From assembly GCF_000970685.1 (NCBI RefSeq), contig NZ_LAJB01000007.1:575676-639675 (forward strand): DNA of 64,000 bases, in the 5' to 3' direction. Position numbers and translations under genes: made by a program. Shown piece by piece: positions 25,359 to 35,646 of this stretch. The stretch is from Domibacillus indicus. Its GTDB lineage: Bacteria > Bacillota > Bacilli > Bacillales > Domibacillaceae. A model generated the notes under the pieces. The model made no database searches. It was not told where the DNA came from and saw only the letters and a program-made list of their open reading frames with translations. Within the stretch, counting starts at the first letter, position 1. The number at the start of each line of letters is the position of its first letter.

Positions 25359-26471
25359 TTAGACAAATTGATTTGAAATATGACGGACAATGCTGGCACG
25401 GTTAATGATGCCCTGAACCCGGTTTTCTTCATCTGTTACCACAATAAAACTGAGCGGCGACTGATTGATCATCTCAAGTGCTGTTTCCGGGTCCTCCAGA
25501 TGGTTCATAACCGGCACCTGTACTTTTTCTATATCATGCAGTGTAATGTCTTCATTTGCATATGATTTTTGCAAATCCCAAATGCCGACAACACCATGAT
25601 AGCGCCGCTGATTATCAACAAGGATTAAGCTGTCGACACGCTTTTGACGCATTATTTTTAAAGCCGCTGCAATCCCTCTTTCAGGCAATGCAGTGATGGG
25701 TGCTGTCATTAGCGATTCCAGTGCGGGAAGCGTCATAGAATCCTGAATGCGGTCTTCGCCGATAAATTGGCGGACAAAGTCATTAGCCGGATGCCGGAGG
25801 ATACGTTCTGGTGTATCGAGCTGTACGACTGCGCCATTTTGCATAATACAAATCCGATCGGCTATTTTTAACGCTTCATCCATGTCGTGGGTAACAAATA
25901 CGATTGTTTTTTTGATTTCACTTTGCAGCCGGGCCAATTCGTCCTGAAGCTGCTCACGGCTGATGGGATCAAGTGCACTGAACGGTTCATCCATAAGAAT
26001 AATATCAGGTTCCGCGGCCATTGCCCGGACTACGCCGATCCGCTGCTGCTGGCCTCCTGACAATTCAGCCGGGTACCGGTCACCAAATACAGATGGATCC
26101 AATCCTACAAGCTTCATCAGTTCATTTACTTTTTCTGAATATTCAGCTTCCTCCCATTTTTTCAGCTTTGGCACAAGGCCCACATTTTCTTTAATCGTCA
26201 TATGCGGCATTAAACCAATTTGCTGAATGACATATCCGATATTCCTGCGCAGCTGCACGGGATTGATGTCAGCAATATTCTTCCCATCTATTTCAATGAA
26301 GCCGCTCGATGGATCGATCAGGCGGTTGATCATTTTCATAGTAGTTGTTTTCCCGCAGCCGCTGGGTCCGATTAAAACAAATAATTCCCCCGTTTCTATT
26401 TTTAAATTAATTTCTTTTAATGCTTCGAACCCATCCGGGTATTTTTTTGCTACTTTTTTAAACTCAATCAA
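25359..26471 (-). CDS. ATPase of the OpuB/BilE-type ABC transporter, with CBS pair
   Basis: A 370-residue ATPase. Walker A is GPSGCGKTTT, the signature is LSGGQQQRIGV, Walker B is IILMDEPFSALD, and the H-loop is FVTHDMDEA. Two CBS domains follow (about 255-370), which in OpuA-like systems sense ionic strength. The start is the TTG at 26471 (MIEFKKVAKKYPDG), eight bases after AGGAGG; a GTG three codons upstream lies within the Shine-Dalgarno. It is transcribed first, nine bases ahead of the permease ATG. Confidence 0.9.
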   Translation of the reverse strand: MIEFKKVAKKYPDGFEALKEINLKIETGELFVLIGPSGCGKTTTMKMINRLIDPSSGFIEIDGKNIADINPVQLRRNIGYVIQQIGLMPHMTIKENVGLVPKLKKWEEAEYSEKVNELMKLVGLDPSVFGDRYPAELSGGQQQRIGVVRAMAAEPDIILMDEPFSALDPISREQLQDELARLQSEIKKTIVFVTHDMDEALKIADRICIMQNGAVVQLDTPERILRHPANDFVRQFIGEDRIQDSMTLPALESLMTAPITALPERGIAAALKIMRQKRVDSLILVDNQRRYHGVVGIWDLQKSYANEDITLHDIEKVQVPVMNHLEDPETALEMINQSPLSFIVVTDEENRVQGIINRASIVRHISNQFV

Positions 26472-26557
26472 AGCATACACCTCCTTTTTTTCCTTTTTCC
26501 TATTTCAATATAGTTAAAACATATAACTATAATTTTTTTGTAATTTTTATCTTACAC

Positions 26558-26583
26558 GTTTAAGGTGCCATGTCTTAGGGAAC
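26558..26583 (+). promoter_or_regulatory. SigB-like promoter
   Basis: GTTTAA (26558-26563), 14-base spacer, GGGAAC (26578-26583). The -35 matches the SigB consensus exactly and the -10 matches four of six positions. It lies upstream of a tiny membrane peptide gene. Confidence 0.45.
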
Positions 26584-26619
26584 TTTATACACAACAATCA
26601 ATCGTACGAGGTGAATATT

Positions 26620-26688
26620 ATGTTACGGACCATTTTAATGATTATTGGGGCAATCGTTGTAATCTCCTGGATCGTTTCCATGCTGTAA
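26620..26688 (+). CDS. 22-residue membrane peptide
   Basis: A tiny frame starting MLRTILMIIGAIVVISWIVS and ending ML. It is a single hydrophobic helix with one Arg at the N terminus. GAGGTG is six to seven bases before the ATG, a SigB-like promoter lies upstream and a strong terminator follows 11 bases after the stop. This makes a complete mini-transcription unit between two minus-strand operons. No family recognised. Confidence 0.5.
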   Translation: MLRTILMIIGAIVVISWIVSML

Positions 26689-26698
26689 AGCGTAAAAT

Positions 26699-26737
26699 AA
26701 AAAGGCTTTTCCTCTGCAGAGGAAAAGCCTTTTTATT
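26699..26737. terminator. Bidirectional terminator between the small peptide gene and leuD
   Basis: AAAAAGGCTTTTCCTC/GAGGAAAAGCCTTTTT stem; it ends the ilv-leu operon on the minus strand. Confidence 0.9.
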
Positions 26738-27337
26738 TTAGCTGTATTGCTTTCCAAACACTTCTTCTTCATACTGGCGGATTTTCTTTTCTTCTGTTAG
26801 TGTGACGGAAATTTCATCCCAGCCATTTAACAGCATTTTTTTCCAGTATTGGTCAATATCAAAATGGGCAGTGAAGCCCTGGTCGTCTTTTACTGACTGC
26901 TCTTCAAGATTAATATGAAGCTTAAAGCCCGGCACAGATGCCCGGCCAAGCAGTGTTTCCACTTCCTCATCCGTCAGCTTCACAGCCAAAATGCCGTTTT
27001 TCACGCTGTTGTTGTAAAAGATATCGGCATAGCTCGGGGCGATAATAACACGGAACCCATAGTCCAATAAAGCCCACGGCGCATGCTCACGTGATGAGCC
27101 GCAGCCAAAATTTTCACCGGCGACTAAAATTTCGGCATCTGCAAATTTCGTATCATTTAAAATAAAATCTTCACGCTTATTTCCATCATCGTCAAAACGC
27201 CAGTTGTAAAAAACAAACTGGCCGAAGCCCTGTCGTTCAATACGCTTTAAAAATTGTTTTGGAATAATTTGATCAGTGTCAATATTTGCCCGGTTAATAG
27301 GGCAAACTGTTCCTGTAAATTGGTTAATCGGTTCCAT
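26738..27337 (-). CDS. leuD: 3-isopropylmalate dehydratase small subunit
   Basis: A 199-residue subunit that pairs with LeuC to isomerise 2- to 3-isopropylmalate. Motifs: ANIDTDQIIPKQFLKR, AGENFGCGSSREHAPWAL and FYNNSVKNGILAV. It is the last gene of the ilv-leu operon, 15 bases after leuC, followed by a strong terminator. Confidence 0.96.
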   Translation of the reverse strand: MEPINQFTGTVCPINRANIDTDQIIPKQFLKRIERQGFGQFVFYNWRFDDDGNKREDFILNDTKFADAEILVAGENFGCGSSREHAPWALLDYGFRVIIAPSYADIFYNNSVKNGILAVKLTDEEVETLLGRASVPGFKLHINLEEQSVKDDQGFTAHFDIDQYWKKMLLNGWDEISVTLTEEKKIRQYEEEVFGKQYS

Positions 27338-27352
27338 AACGGCTCCCCTTCC

Positions 27353-28765
27353 TTATTGGTTCACGCCTGCTAATTCGCGTACATCTGTAAATCGGCCTGT
27401 GACAGCTGCCGCAGCTGCCATTGAAGGGCTGACAAGATGTGTACGGGCGCCGCTTCCCTGACGGCCTTCAAAGTTGCGGTTTGATGTAGAGGCACAGCGT
27501 TTACCCGGCGGCACCACATCATCATTCATTGCCAGACACATTGAGCAGCCTGACTCGCGCCATTCAAAGCCCGCTTCCGTAAAGATTTTATCGAGACCTT
27601 CTGCTTCAGCCTGCTGCTTTACTGTTTGTGAGCCCGGTACAACTATAGCTGTTACATGATCCTGTACTTTACGGCCTTTTGCCACTTCTGCAGCAGCCCG
27701 TAAATCGCTCAACCGGGAGTTTGTACAAGAACCGATAAAGACATAATCAACTGGAATTTCTGTTAATTTGGTTCCAGCCTCGAGACCCATATATTCAAGT
27801 GCAAGACGGACAGATTCTTTATCCGCTTCACGTTCAAATTGGTCTGGAGACGGAACATAGCCTGAAATGCCGCTGCCCATTGACGGGTTTGTTCCCCATG
27901 TCATTTGCGGTTCAATTTCACCTGCATCAATTTCAAGCGTTTTATCATACGCTGCGCCTTCGTCTGTTGCAAGAGCAAGCCAGCGTTTAGCCGCTTCTTC
28001 AAACTCTTCTCCCTGCGGCGCATAGCGGCGACCGCATAAGTATTCAACCGTGGTCATATCAGGGCTGACAAGACCTGCACGCGCACCTGCTTCAATTGAC
28101 ATATTGCAAATCGTCATACGCTGTTCCATGGTTAACGAGCGAATCGCTTCGCCTGTAAATTCCATAACATAGCCTGTCCCGGCATTGACGCCAAATTTTG
28201 CAATAACTGCCAAAATAATATCTTTCGCCTGAACGCCAAAGCCAAGCTTGCCATTTACTTTAATCTGTAATGTTTTCGGCTGCTTTTGCCAGATCGTCTG
28301 TGTAGCAAGCACATGCTCTACTTCACTTGTGCCAATCCCGAAGGCAAGAGCTCCAAATGCGCCATGAGTAGATGTGTGGCTGTCGCCGCAGACAATGGTT
28401 TTTCCTGGCTGTGTTAAACCAAGCTGTGGACCAATTACGTGAACAATCCCTTGATCCGGATGATCAATATCGGCTAATTCAATGCCGAACTCGCGGCAGT
28501 TTTGCTCAAGTGTCTGCATTTGTGTTTTTGAAATCGGATCACTGACAAAATGCCGGTTAATCGTCGGCACGTTATGATCCATCGTCGCGTATGTTAAATC
28601 AGGCCGTCTGACACGGCGCCCGTTCATGCGTAATCCTTCAAATGCCTGCGGCGACGTTACTTCATGGACAAGATGCAAATCAATGTAGAGCAGATCCGGC
28701 TTCCCTTCTTCTCTGCTTACAACATGGTTTTCCCAAATTTTTTCGATAACCGTTTTTTTCGTCAT
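27353..28765 (-). CDS. leuC: 3-isopropylmalate dehydratase large subunit
   Basis: A 470-residue aconitase-family [4Fe-4S] enzyme. Cluster cysteines are in [16 protein letters not shown] and [12 protein letters not shown]; substrate residues are in [30 protein letters not shown]-type ribosome site precedes the ATG. It is separated from leuB by about 100 bases that hold a strong hairpin. Confidence 0.96.
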   Translation of the reverse strand: MTKKTVIEKIWENHVVSREEGKPDLLYIDLHLVHEVTSPQAFEGLRMNGRRVRRPDLTYATMDHNVPTINRHFVSDPISKTQMQTLEQNCREFGIELADIDHPDQGIVHVIGPQLGLTQPGKTIVCGDSHTSTHGAFGALAFGIGTSEVEHVLATQTIWQKQPKTLQIKVNGKLGFGVQAKDIILAVIAKFGVNAGTGYVMEFTGEAIRSLTMEQRMTICNMSIEAGARAGLVSPDMTTVEYLCGRRYAPQGEEFEEAAKRWLALATDEGAAYDKTLEIDAGEIEPQMTWGTNPSMGSGISGYVPSPDQFEREADKESVRLALEYMGLEAGTKLTEIPVDYVFIGSCTNSRLSDLRAAAEVAKGRKVQDHVTAIVVPGSQTVKQQAEAEGLDKIFTEAGFEWRESGCSMCLAMNDDVVPPGKRCASTSNRNFEGRQGSGARTHLVSPSMAAAAAVTGRFTDVRELAGVNQ

Positions 28766-28813
28766 AGTACAGCCCCCCTCTTATGTGCATTTTGATAAAA
28801 AATGAGGACCCCG

Positions 28814-28842
28814 CCTTTCCCTGCGAATATTCGAGGGAAAGG
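28814..28842. other. Hairpin between leuB and leuC
   Basis: CCTTTCCCT and AGGGAAAGG arms, with an inner palindrome CGAATATTCG, giving a nearly continuous stem. No T-tract directly follows on the minus strand, so it may be an RNA-processing or stability element rather than a full terminator. Confidence 0.5.
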
Positions 28843-28863
28843 TTGAATCCACATGACGTTTCT

Positions 28864-29976
28864 TTACATGTACACGACTTTATCCAAAGCAGACGCTGGC
28901 TTTTCATCCGTAATACGCTCTGTTACAAGCTCAATCATTTTATCGGTTCCAACAGCTGTGCTGCCTTCCATTTGCAAATCCGGCGTGCAGTAGCCGTCGT
29001 TTAAAACGGATTGCACAGCGCGCTCAATTGCTTCGCCTTCCTCACGCATATTAAGCGAGTATTTCAGCATAAGCGCTGTTGACAGAATCATTGCCAGCGG
29101 ATTTGCCTTATTCTGACCCGCAATGTCCGGTGCGGAACCGTGAACCGGCTCGTAAAGTCCAAGGCCGCTTTCTGACAAACTTGCGGACGGCAGCATGCCA
29201 AGCGAACCGGTGATCATTGACGCTTCGTCGCTTAAAATATCCCCAAATAAGTTTTCTGTTACAATAACATCAAACTGCCCCGGGCTGGAGATCAATTTCA
29301 TCGCTGCCGCGTCCACATACATGTGATCAACCATTACACCCGGATAATCGGCTGCTTTTTCATTCACAATTTCACGCCACATCCGGCTTGATTCAAGCAC
29401 ATTTGCTTTATCAACAGAGGTAAGGCGGCCGCCGCGTGCCTGTGCAAATTCAAAAGCTTTTACAACAATCCGCTCGATTTCCGAGCGTGTGTATTGAAGT
29501 GTATCCACAACAATTTCACTGTTTTCACCGCGGCGCTCACTTGGCTTTCCAAAATAAAGGCCGCCAGTCAGTTCACGAACGATCAGCATATTTACATTTC
29601 CGGCAATTTCAGGCTTTAGCGGAGAAGATTGCACCAGTTTTTGGAATGATGGAATCGGGCGCAGGTTAGCAAACAAGCCAAGTTCCTTTCGAATGGCAAG
29701 CAAGCCGCGCTCCGGGCGTTGTGCCGATGGCAGACTGTCCCATTTAGGACCTCCTACCGCACCGAGCAAAATTGCGTCACTTTCTCTGGCAAGTGCCAGT
29801 GTTGATTCTGGCAGCGGCGTCCCGTGCGAATCAATTGCGGCACCTCCAATATCAGCATATTCCATCTCAAATTCGTGTCCAAAGCGCTTGCCGACTGCTT
29901 CAAGAGCAGAAGCGGCGCCGGATGCGATTTCCCGGCCGATTCCATCACCCGGCAAAATAGCAATTTTCTTCTTCAC
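28864..29976 (-). CDS. leuB: 3-isopropylmalate dehydrogenase
   Basis: A 370-residue NAD-dependent enzyme that oxidises and decarboxylates 3-isopropylmalate. Motifs: [42 protein letters not shown] and the C-terminal [18 protein letters not shown]. It follows ilvC by 50 bases. In B. subtilis leuA lies between ilvC and leuB; it is absent here. Confidence 0.96.
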   Translation of the reverse strand: MKKKIAILPGDGIGREIASGAASALEAVGKRFGHEFEMEYADIGGAAIDSHGTPLPESTLALARESDAILLGAVGGPKWDSLPSAQRPERGLLAIRKELGLFANLRPIPSFQKLVQSSPLKPEIAGNVNMLIVRELTGGLYFGKPSERRGENSEIVVDTLQYTRSEIERIVVKAFEFAQARGGRLTSVDKANVLESSRMWREIVNEKAADYPGVMVDHMYVDAAAMKLISSPGQFDVIVTENLFGDILSDEASMITGSLGMLPSASLSESGLGLYEPVHGSAPDIAGQNKANPLAMILSTALMLKYSLNMREEGEAIERAVQSVLNDGYCTPDLQMEGSTAVGTDKMIELVTERITDEKPASALDKVVYM

Positions 29977-30026
29977 GTAAATCCCTCCGTTGCTTGAAAT
30001 AGCTTTATAAAATGAATTGATTGGTC

Positions 30027-31598
<1,572 letters not shown>

Positions 31599-31602
<4 letters not shown>

Positions 31603-33338
31603 TGCGGTTTCACTCCAATCATTTCATGAAGTCCTTTGCCTGGCGCGATCATCGGGTAAACCATTTCTCTCGATTTAATGCGGCAATCGATCAAAACAGG
31701 CTCATTATCTGTCAGCGTTTCACGCATTACTTTTTCTGCTTCTTCTTCTGTTGTAACAACATAACCGCGAAGCCCGTATGAATCAGCCAGCTTTACGAAG
31801 TCCGGCTGGACCGGAATCAATGATTGAGAATACCGCTCTTCGTAGAATGTTTCCTGCCACTGGCGTACCATGCCAAGTGCCTGGTTGTTATAAATAATAA
31901 TTTTAACCGGCAGCTTCAATTCTGCAACAAGTCCAAGCTCCTGCAAAGTCATTTGGAAGCCTGCGTCACCGGCTACCGCCACGACTGTTTTATCCGGCTT
32001 TGCAATTTGCGCGCCAATAGCGGACGGGAAACCAAAGCCCATTGTGCCCAGGCCGCCTGATGTAACCCATTGATTCGGCTTATTAAATCCGTAATATTGT
32101 GCTGTCCACATTTGATGCTGGCCGACATCTGTTGTCACAACTGCATCGCCATCTGTGATGTCATGAATTAACCTCATCAGCGACTGTGGAGAAATGCCCT
32201 CGCCGCCTTCCGTATTCCAAAGCGGATAATCTTTTTTATCCTGTTCCAGCTTTTCACGCCATTCGTCTGCTTGCGGCGCTTCAAAATCAAGGCTGAGGAT
32301 TTTTTTCAAGGCCTCCCGCGCATCGGCTACGATCGGAATATGTGTCGGCACGTTTTTGCCAATTTCCGCCGGATCAATGTCAATATGGGCAATTGTCGCA
32401 TTCGGCGCGAAGTGAGCGAGATTGCCGGTTAAGCGGTCATCAAAGCGGGCACCGATATTAATAAGCAGGTCCGCTTCATAAAGAGCCGTATTGGCTGCAT
32501 AAGTTCCATGCATGCCGCCCATTCCAAGGAATAAAGGGTGGCTGGCCGGGAAACCGCCAAGACCGAGCAATGTATTAACAACTGGAATTTGCATTTTTTC
32601 GACAAATTGAAGCAGTTCTTCAGATGCTTTTGCGAAAAGTACGCCTGCACCCGCTAAAATAACCGGCTTTTTCGCTTTGGCCAATGCACCGCGCAGCTTT
32701 TTCACCTGCAGGCTGTTCGGTTTAAAGTTTGGCTGATAGCCCGGTAAATTTAATTCATCGACAAATTCTGCACTTCCGACTGTCTGGGCAATGTCTTTTG
32801 GAATATCGATCAAGACAGGTCCCGGGCGTCCGGTTGTAGCAATGTGGAACGCTTCATGAACGATACGCGGAAGATCCTCCAGCGAACGAACCTGATAATT
32901 GTGTTTTGTAATTGGCATTGTAATTCCGATTACATCTGCTTCCTGAAACGCATCCGATCCAATCACGCCTGTTGCCACCTGGCCGGTGAACACAACAAGT
33001 GGAATCGAATCCATCATGGCATCCGTGATACCTGTTACAAGATTTGTCGCCCCAGGCCCCGATGTTGCAAGAACAACCCCCGGCTTACCGGAAACACGGG
33101 CATATCCTTCAGCTGCATGGATAGCAGCCTGCTCGTGGCGTGCAAGGATATGGCGAATCGGGTTTTTGTAGAGAGCATCATATAATGGAAGCACTGCACC
33201 GCCCGGGTAGCCGAACATAACCTCTACATTTTCATTTTTTAGTGTTTCAATAAATAAATCAGCACCGTTCATCGGTTCTGGTGTTTTTGCTGGCTGGTCG
33301 TCAAATTTCAATTCTGCTGCTTTCGCGTTTTGACTCAT
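31599..33338 (-). CDS. ilvB: Acetolactate synthase large subunit
   Basis: A 579-residue thiamine diphosphate enzyme making acetolactate or acetohydroxybutyrate. The catalytic Glu is in [21 protein letters not shown]; ThDP binding is in [27 protein letters not shown], split here as GDAGFQM and the following NNQALGMV. It is the first gene after the T-box leader. Confidence 0.97.
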
Positions 33339-33424
33339 TATTATTCCCCTCCAAATAATGGTTTGTTTTCCGTATTGGCAAGAGATTCCTTCTTCACATT
33401 GGTATAAATACCCGGTTTAAAGCA

Positions 33425-33715
33425 AAAAGAAAAGCCTTTTCACGCCTGCGGCTGCCGAAACAGAAACGCAGGGGTGAAAAGACTTTGTTTCTTTCCACGG
33501 TACCACCCTGATTCACGAATTTTCTTGCAAAAATCCGCCTTATGAACCGATTATCGGCTCCTTTTGGTAACGGGTGGCCAACCACCCGGCTTTTCCTACT
33601 GGATGACGTTCAGAAAAGCACTCAGAGGGGATGTCGCGATTGGGTGCACTCCCGGCTCTCAGCTATAACCGGTTCTCTGTGAAATGCAGTCCCTATCACT
33701 TTTTCCTCGTCAACG
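33425..33715 (-). promoter_or_regulatory. T-box riboswitch leader of ilvB operon
   Basis: On the minus strand the T-box core AGGGTGGTACCGTGGAAAG (complement near 33493-33511) is unmistakable. Upstream are a stem I with GAGTGC after the specifier, a CGGGTGG/CCACCCG hairpin and a GCTTTTC/GAAAAGC stem; downstream is a terminator stem. Aligning CCCTCTGAGT with the glyQS leader I know, the codon in the specifier position is ATC (33632-33630, Ile). B. subtilis ilvB uses a Leu codon. The leader binds uncharged tRNA and allows readthrough. Confidence 0.9.
33426..33487 (-). terminator. Attenuator terminator of the T-box leader
   Basis: CTTTTCACCCCTGCG pairs with CGCAGGCGTGAAAAG and is followed by CTTTTCTTTTT on the minus strand. 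It competes with the T-box antiterminator. Confidence 0.8.
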
Positions 33716-33740
33716 TTTTATTATAGTATAAATTTCTTAA

Positions 33741-35408
33741 TTAAATTTTCATAACACCGCCGGTATTGGCAGAGGTTACAAGCTTTGAATAACGGGCAAG
33801 CCAGCCTTTTTTAATTTTCGGCTCCGGCTGTACGAAATCCGCACGCCGTGCTGCCAGTTCTTCATCTGATAAATCTATGTTTAAGGTACGATTTGTTAAA
33901 TCTATTTTTATTTTATCACCATTCTGGATGAATGCAATAGGTCCTCCTTCCGCTGCTTCAGGAGAAATATGACCGATTGAAATACCGCGTGAAGCACCCG
34001 AGAATCGTCCGTCAGTCATCAGTGCTACTTTGGTTGATAACCCCCGGCCTGCAATGGCTGAGGTTGGTGTCAGCATTTCCGGCATTCCCGGTCCGCCTTT
34101 TGGCCCTTCATAACGGATGACTACTACATGTCCTTCTCTAACTGTTCCATTGTTGATATTTTCAATTGCTTCATCCTGTGAATCAAATACAATTGCCTCA
34201 CCATCAAATGTTTTAATAGATGGATCAACCGCTCCAACTTTGATAACACCGCCAAACGGAGCAATGTTTCCATACAGGATGGACAAGCCGCCTACAGGGC
34301 TGTATGGATTTTCTTTCGTACGGATAACATCCGTGTTGGTAATATGGGCATCTTTTACGTTTTCATAAACAGATTTGCCGGTGATCGTAATCCGGTCTCC
34401 GTCGATGCCATTTTCAAGTTCACACAGCTCACGTATAATCGCACTGATTCCGCCGGCTTTGTTTACATCATCCATCGTGTAATCTGATGCCGGGCTTATT
34501 TTTGCCAGATATGGAATTCGATTGGCTACCTGGTTAATACGATTTAAATCATACTCAATTTCTGCTTCGTTTGCAATGGCTAATGTATGAAGAACTGTGT
34601 TTGTTGATCCGCCCATTGCCATATCAAGTGCAAACGCATCATCAATCGCCCTTTCTGTCACAATATCGCGCGGCTTCAGGTCGTTTTCAATGGCACTCAT
34701 CAAATATCCGACCGCTTCTTTAATCAAGCGATGGCGTTCAGGGCTTGTCGCAACGATTGTCGCATTTCCCGGCGGCGTTAAGCCAAGCATCTCCATTAAC
34801 GAGTTCATGGAGTTGGCTGTAAACATGCCTGAGCAAGACCCGCAGGTCGGACAAGCATTCGATTCGATATCAAGCAGCTCTTCTGCCGACATTTTTCCGG
34901 ATAAATGAGCTCCGACACCTTCAAAAACAGAAGTCAGGGTTAACGGCTTGCCTGTAGATGAAACGCCGCCTTCCATCGGGCCGCCTGATACAAATACGGC
35001 CGGCACATTCGTCCGCACAGCAGCCATGAGCATCCCTGGCGTAATTTTGTCACAGTTTGGAATGTAGAATACTCCATCAAACCAGTGTGCATTGATCACC
35101 GTTTCTGCCGAATCTGCAATCAGCTCCCGGCTTGGAAGAGAGTAACGCATTCCAATGTGTCCCATAGCGATTCCGTCATCAACACCGATTGTATTGAATT
35201 CGAATGGAACTCCTCCTGCTTCGCGAATTTCCTTTTTAACAACTTCTGCAAATTTATTAAGGTGAACGTGTCCTGGTATAATATCTATATAGGAATTGCA
35301 AACGCCGATAAAGGGTTTATGCAAATCTGCTGTTTTTACACCTGCTGCATATAATAAACTGCGGTGCGGAGCACGTTCCACTCCTTTTTTAATCATATCA
35401 CTGCGCAT
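33741..35408 (-). CDS. ilvD: Dihydroxy-acid dehydratase
   Basis: A 555-residue Fe-S enzyme that dehydrates dihydroxy acids to 2-keto acids in isoleucine and valine synthesis. Cluster cysteines appear in [12 protein letters not shown] and [18 protein letters not shown], and [20 protein letters not shown] is the C-terminal signature. It lies directly upstream of the T-box leader, so the gene may have its own promoter (35503-35531) and also read into the ilv-leu operon. Confidence 0.97.
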   Translation of the reverse strand: MRSDMIKKGVERAPHRSLLYAAGVKTADLHKPFIGVCNSYIDIIPGHVHLNKFAEVVKKEIREAGGVPFEFNTIGVDDGIAMGHIGMRYSLPSRELIADSAETVINAHWFDGVFYIPNCDKITPGMLMAAVRTNVPAVFVSGGPMEGGVSSTGKPLTLTSVFEGVGAHLSGKMSAEELLDIESNACPTCGSCSGMFTANSMNSLMEMLGLTPPGNATIVATSPERHRLIKEAVGYLMSAIENDLKPRDIVTERAIDDAFALDMAMGGSTNTVLHTLAIANEAEIEYDLNRINQVANRIPYLAKISPASDYTMDDVNKAGGISAIIRELCELENGIDGDRITITGKSVYENVKDAHITNTDVIRTKENPYSPVGGLSILYGNIAPFGGVIKVGAVDPSIKTFDGEAIVFDSQDEAIENINNGTVREGHVVVIRYEGPKGGPGMPEMLTPTSAIAGRGLSTKVALMTDGRFSGASRGISIGHISPEAAEGGPIAFIQNGDKIKIDLTNRTLNIDLSDEELAARRADFVQPEPKIKKGWLARYSKLVTSANTGGVMKI

Positions 35409-35502
35409 TGTATCTCCTCCAAGATGACTCGCCTTTCAAAATGCCCATCGAATCTTTTAAAATTGTATATTAAGTCTGAAAATTATATTTTTATTGTGGT
35501 CA

Positions 35503-35531
35503 ATGATACCCCTCTTTCCAGGTTTGGTCAA
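35503..35531 (-). promoter_or_regulatory. Promoter of ilvD
   Basis: On the minus strand, -35 TTGACC (35531-35526), 17-base spacer, -10 TATCAT (35508-35503). Confidence 0.6.
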
Positions 35532-35545
35532 CACCTTTTCTGTCA

Positions 35546-35560
35546 AATTTTCTGACAAGA
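35546..35560. promoter_or_regulatory. CodY-box-like site upstream of ilvD
   Basis: AATTTTCTGACAAGA differs at three of 15 positions from the CodY consensus AATTTTCWGAAAATT and lies 15 bases upstream of the -35. CodY control of branched-chain amino acid genes is established in Bacillus; this site is a candidate only. Confidence 0.4.
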
Positions 35561-35613
35561 ATAAATTATTTTTCAAGTGTAAAATCAGCAACCGCTTCCA
35601 TACCTATCAAAAT

Positions 35614-35644
35614 AAAAAGCTGGATGCTTCTGCATCCAGCTTTT
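35614..35644 (-). terminator. Terminator of the penicillin-binding protein gene
   Basis: AAAAGCTGGATGC/GCATCCAGCTTTT stem immediately downstream of the stop. Confidence 0.85.
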
Positions 35645-35646
35645 CT

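Noticed and set aside
33394..33585. Minus-strand frame of 63 codons in the ilvB leader
   Set aside because: It overlaps the T-box core and terminator and has no ribosome site.
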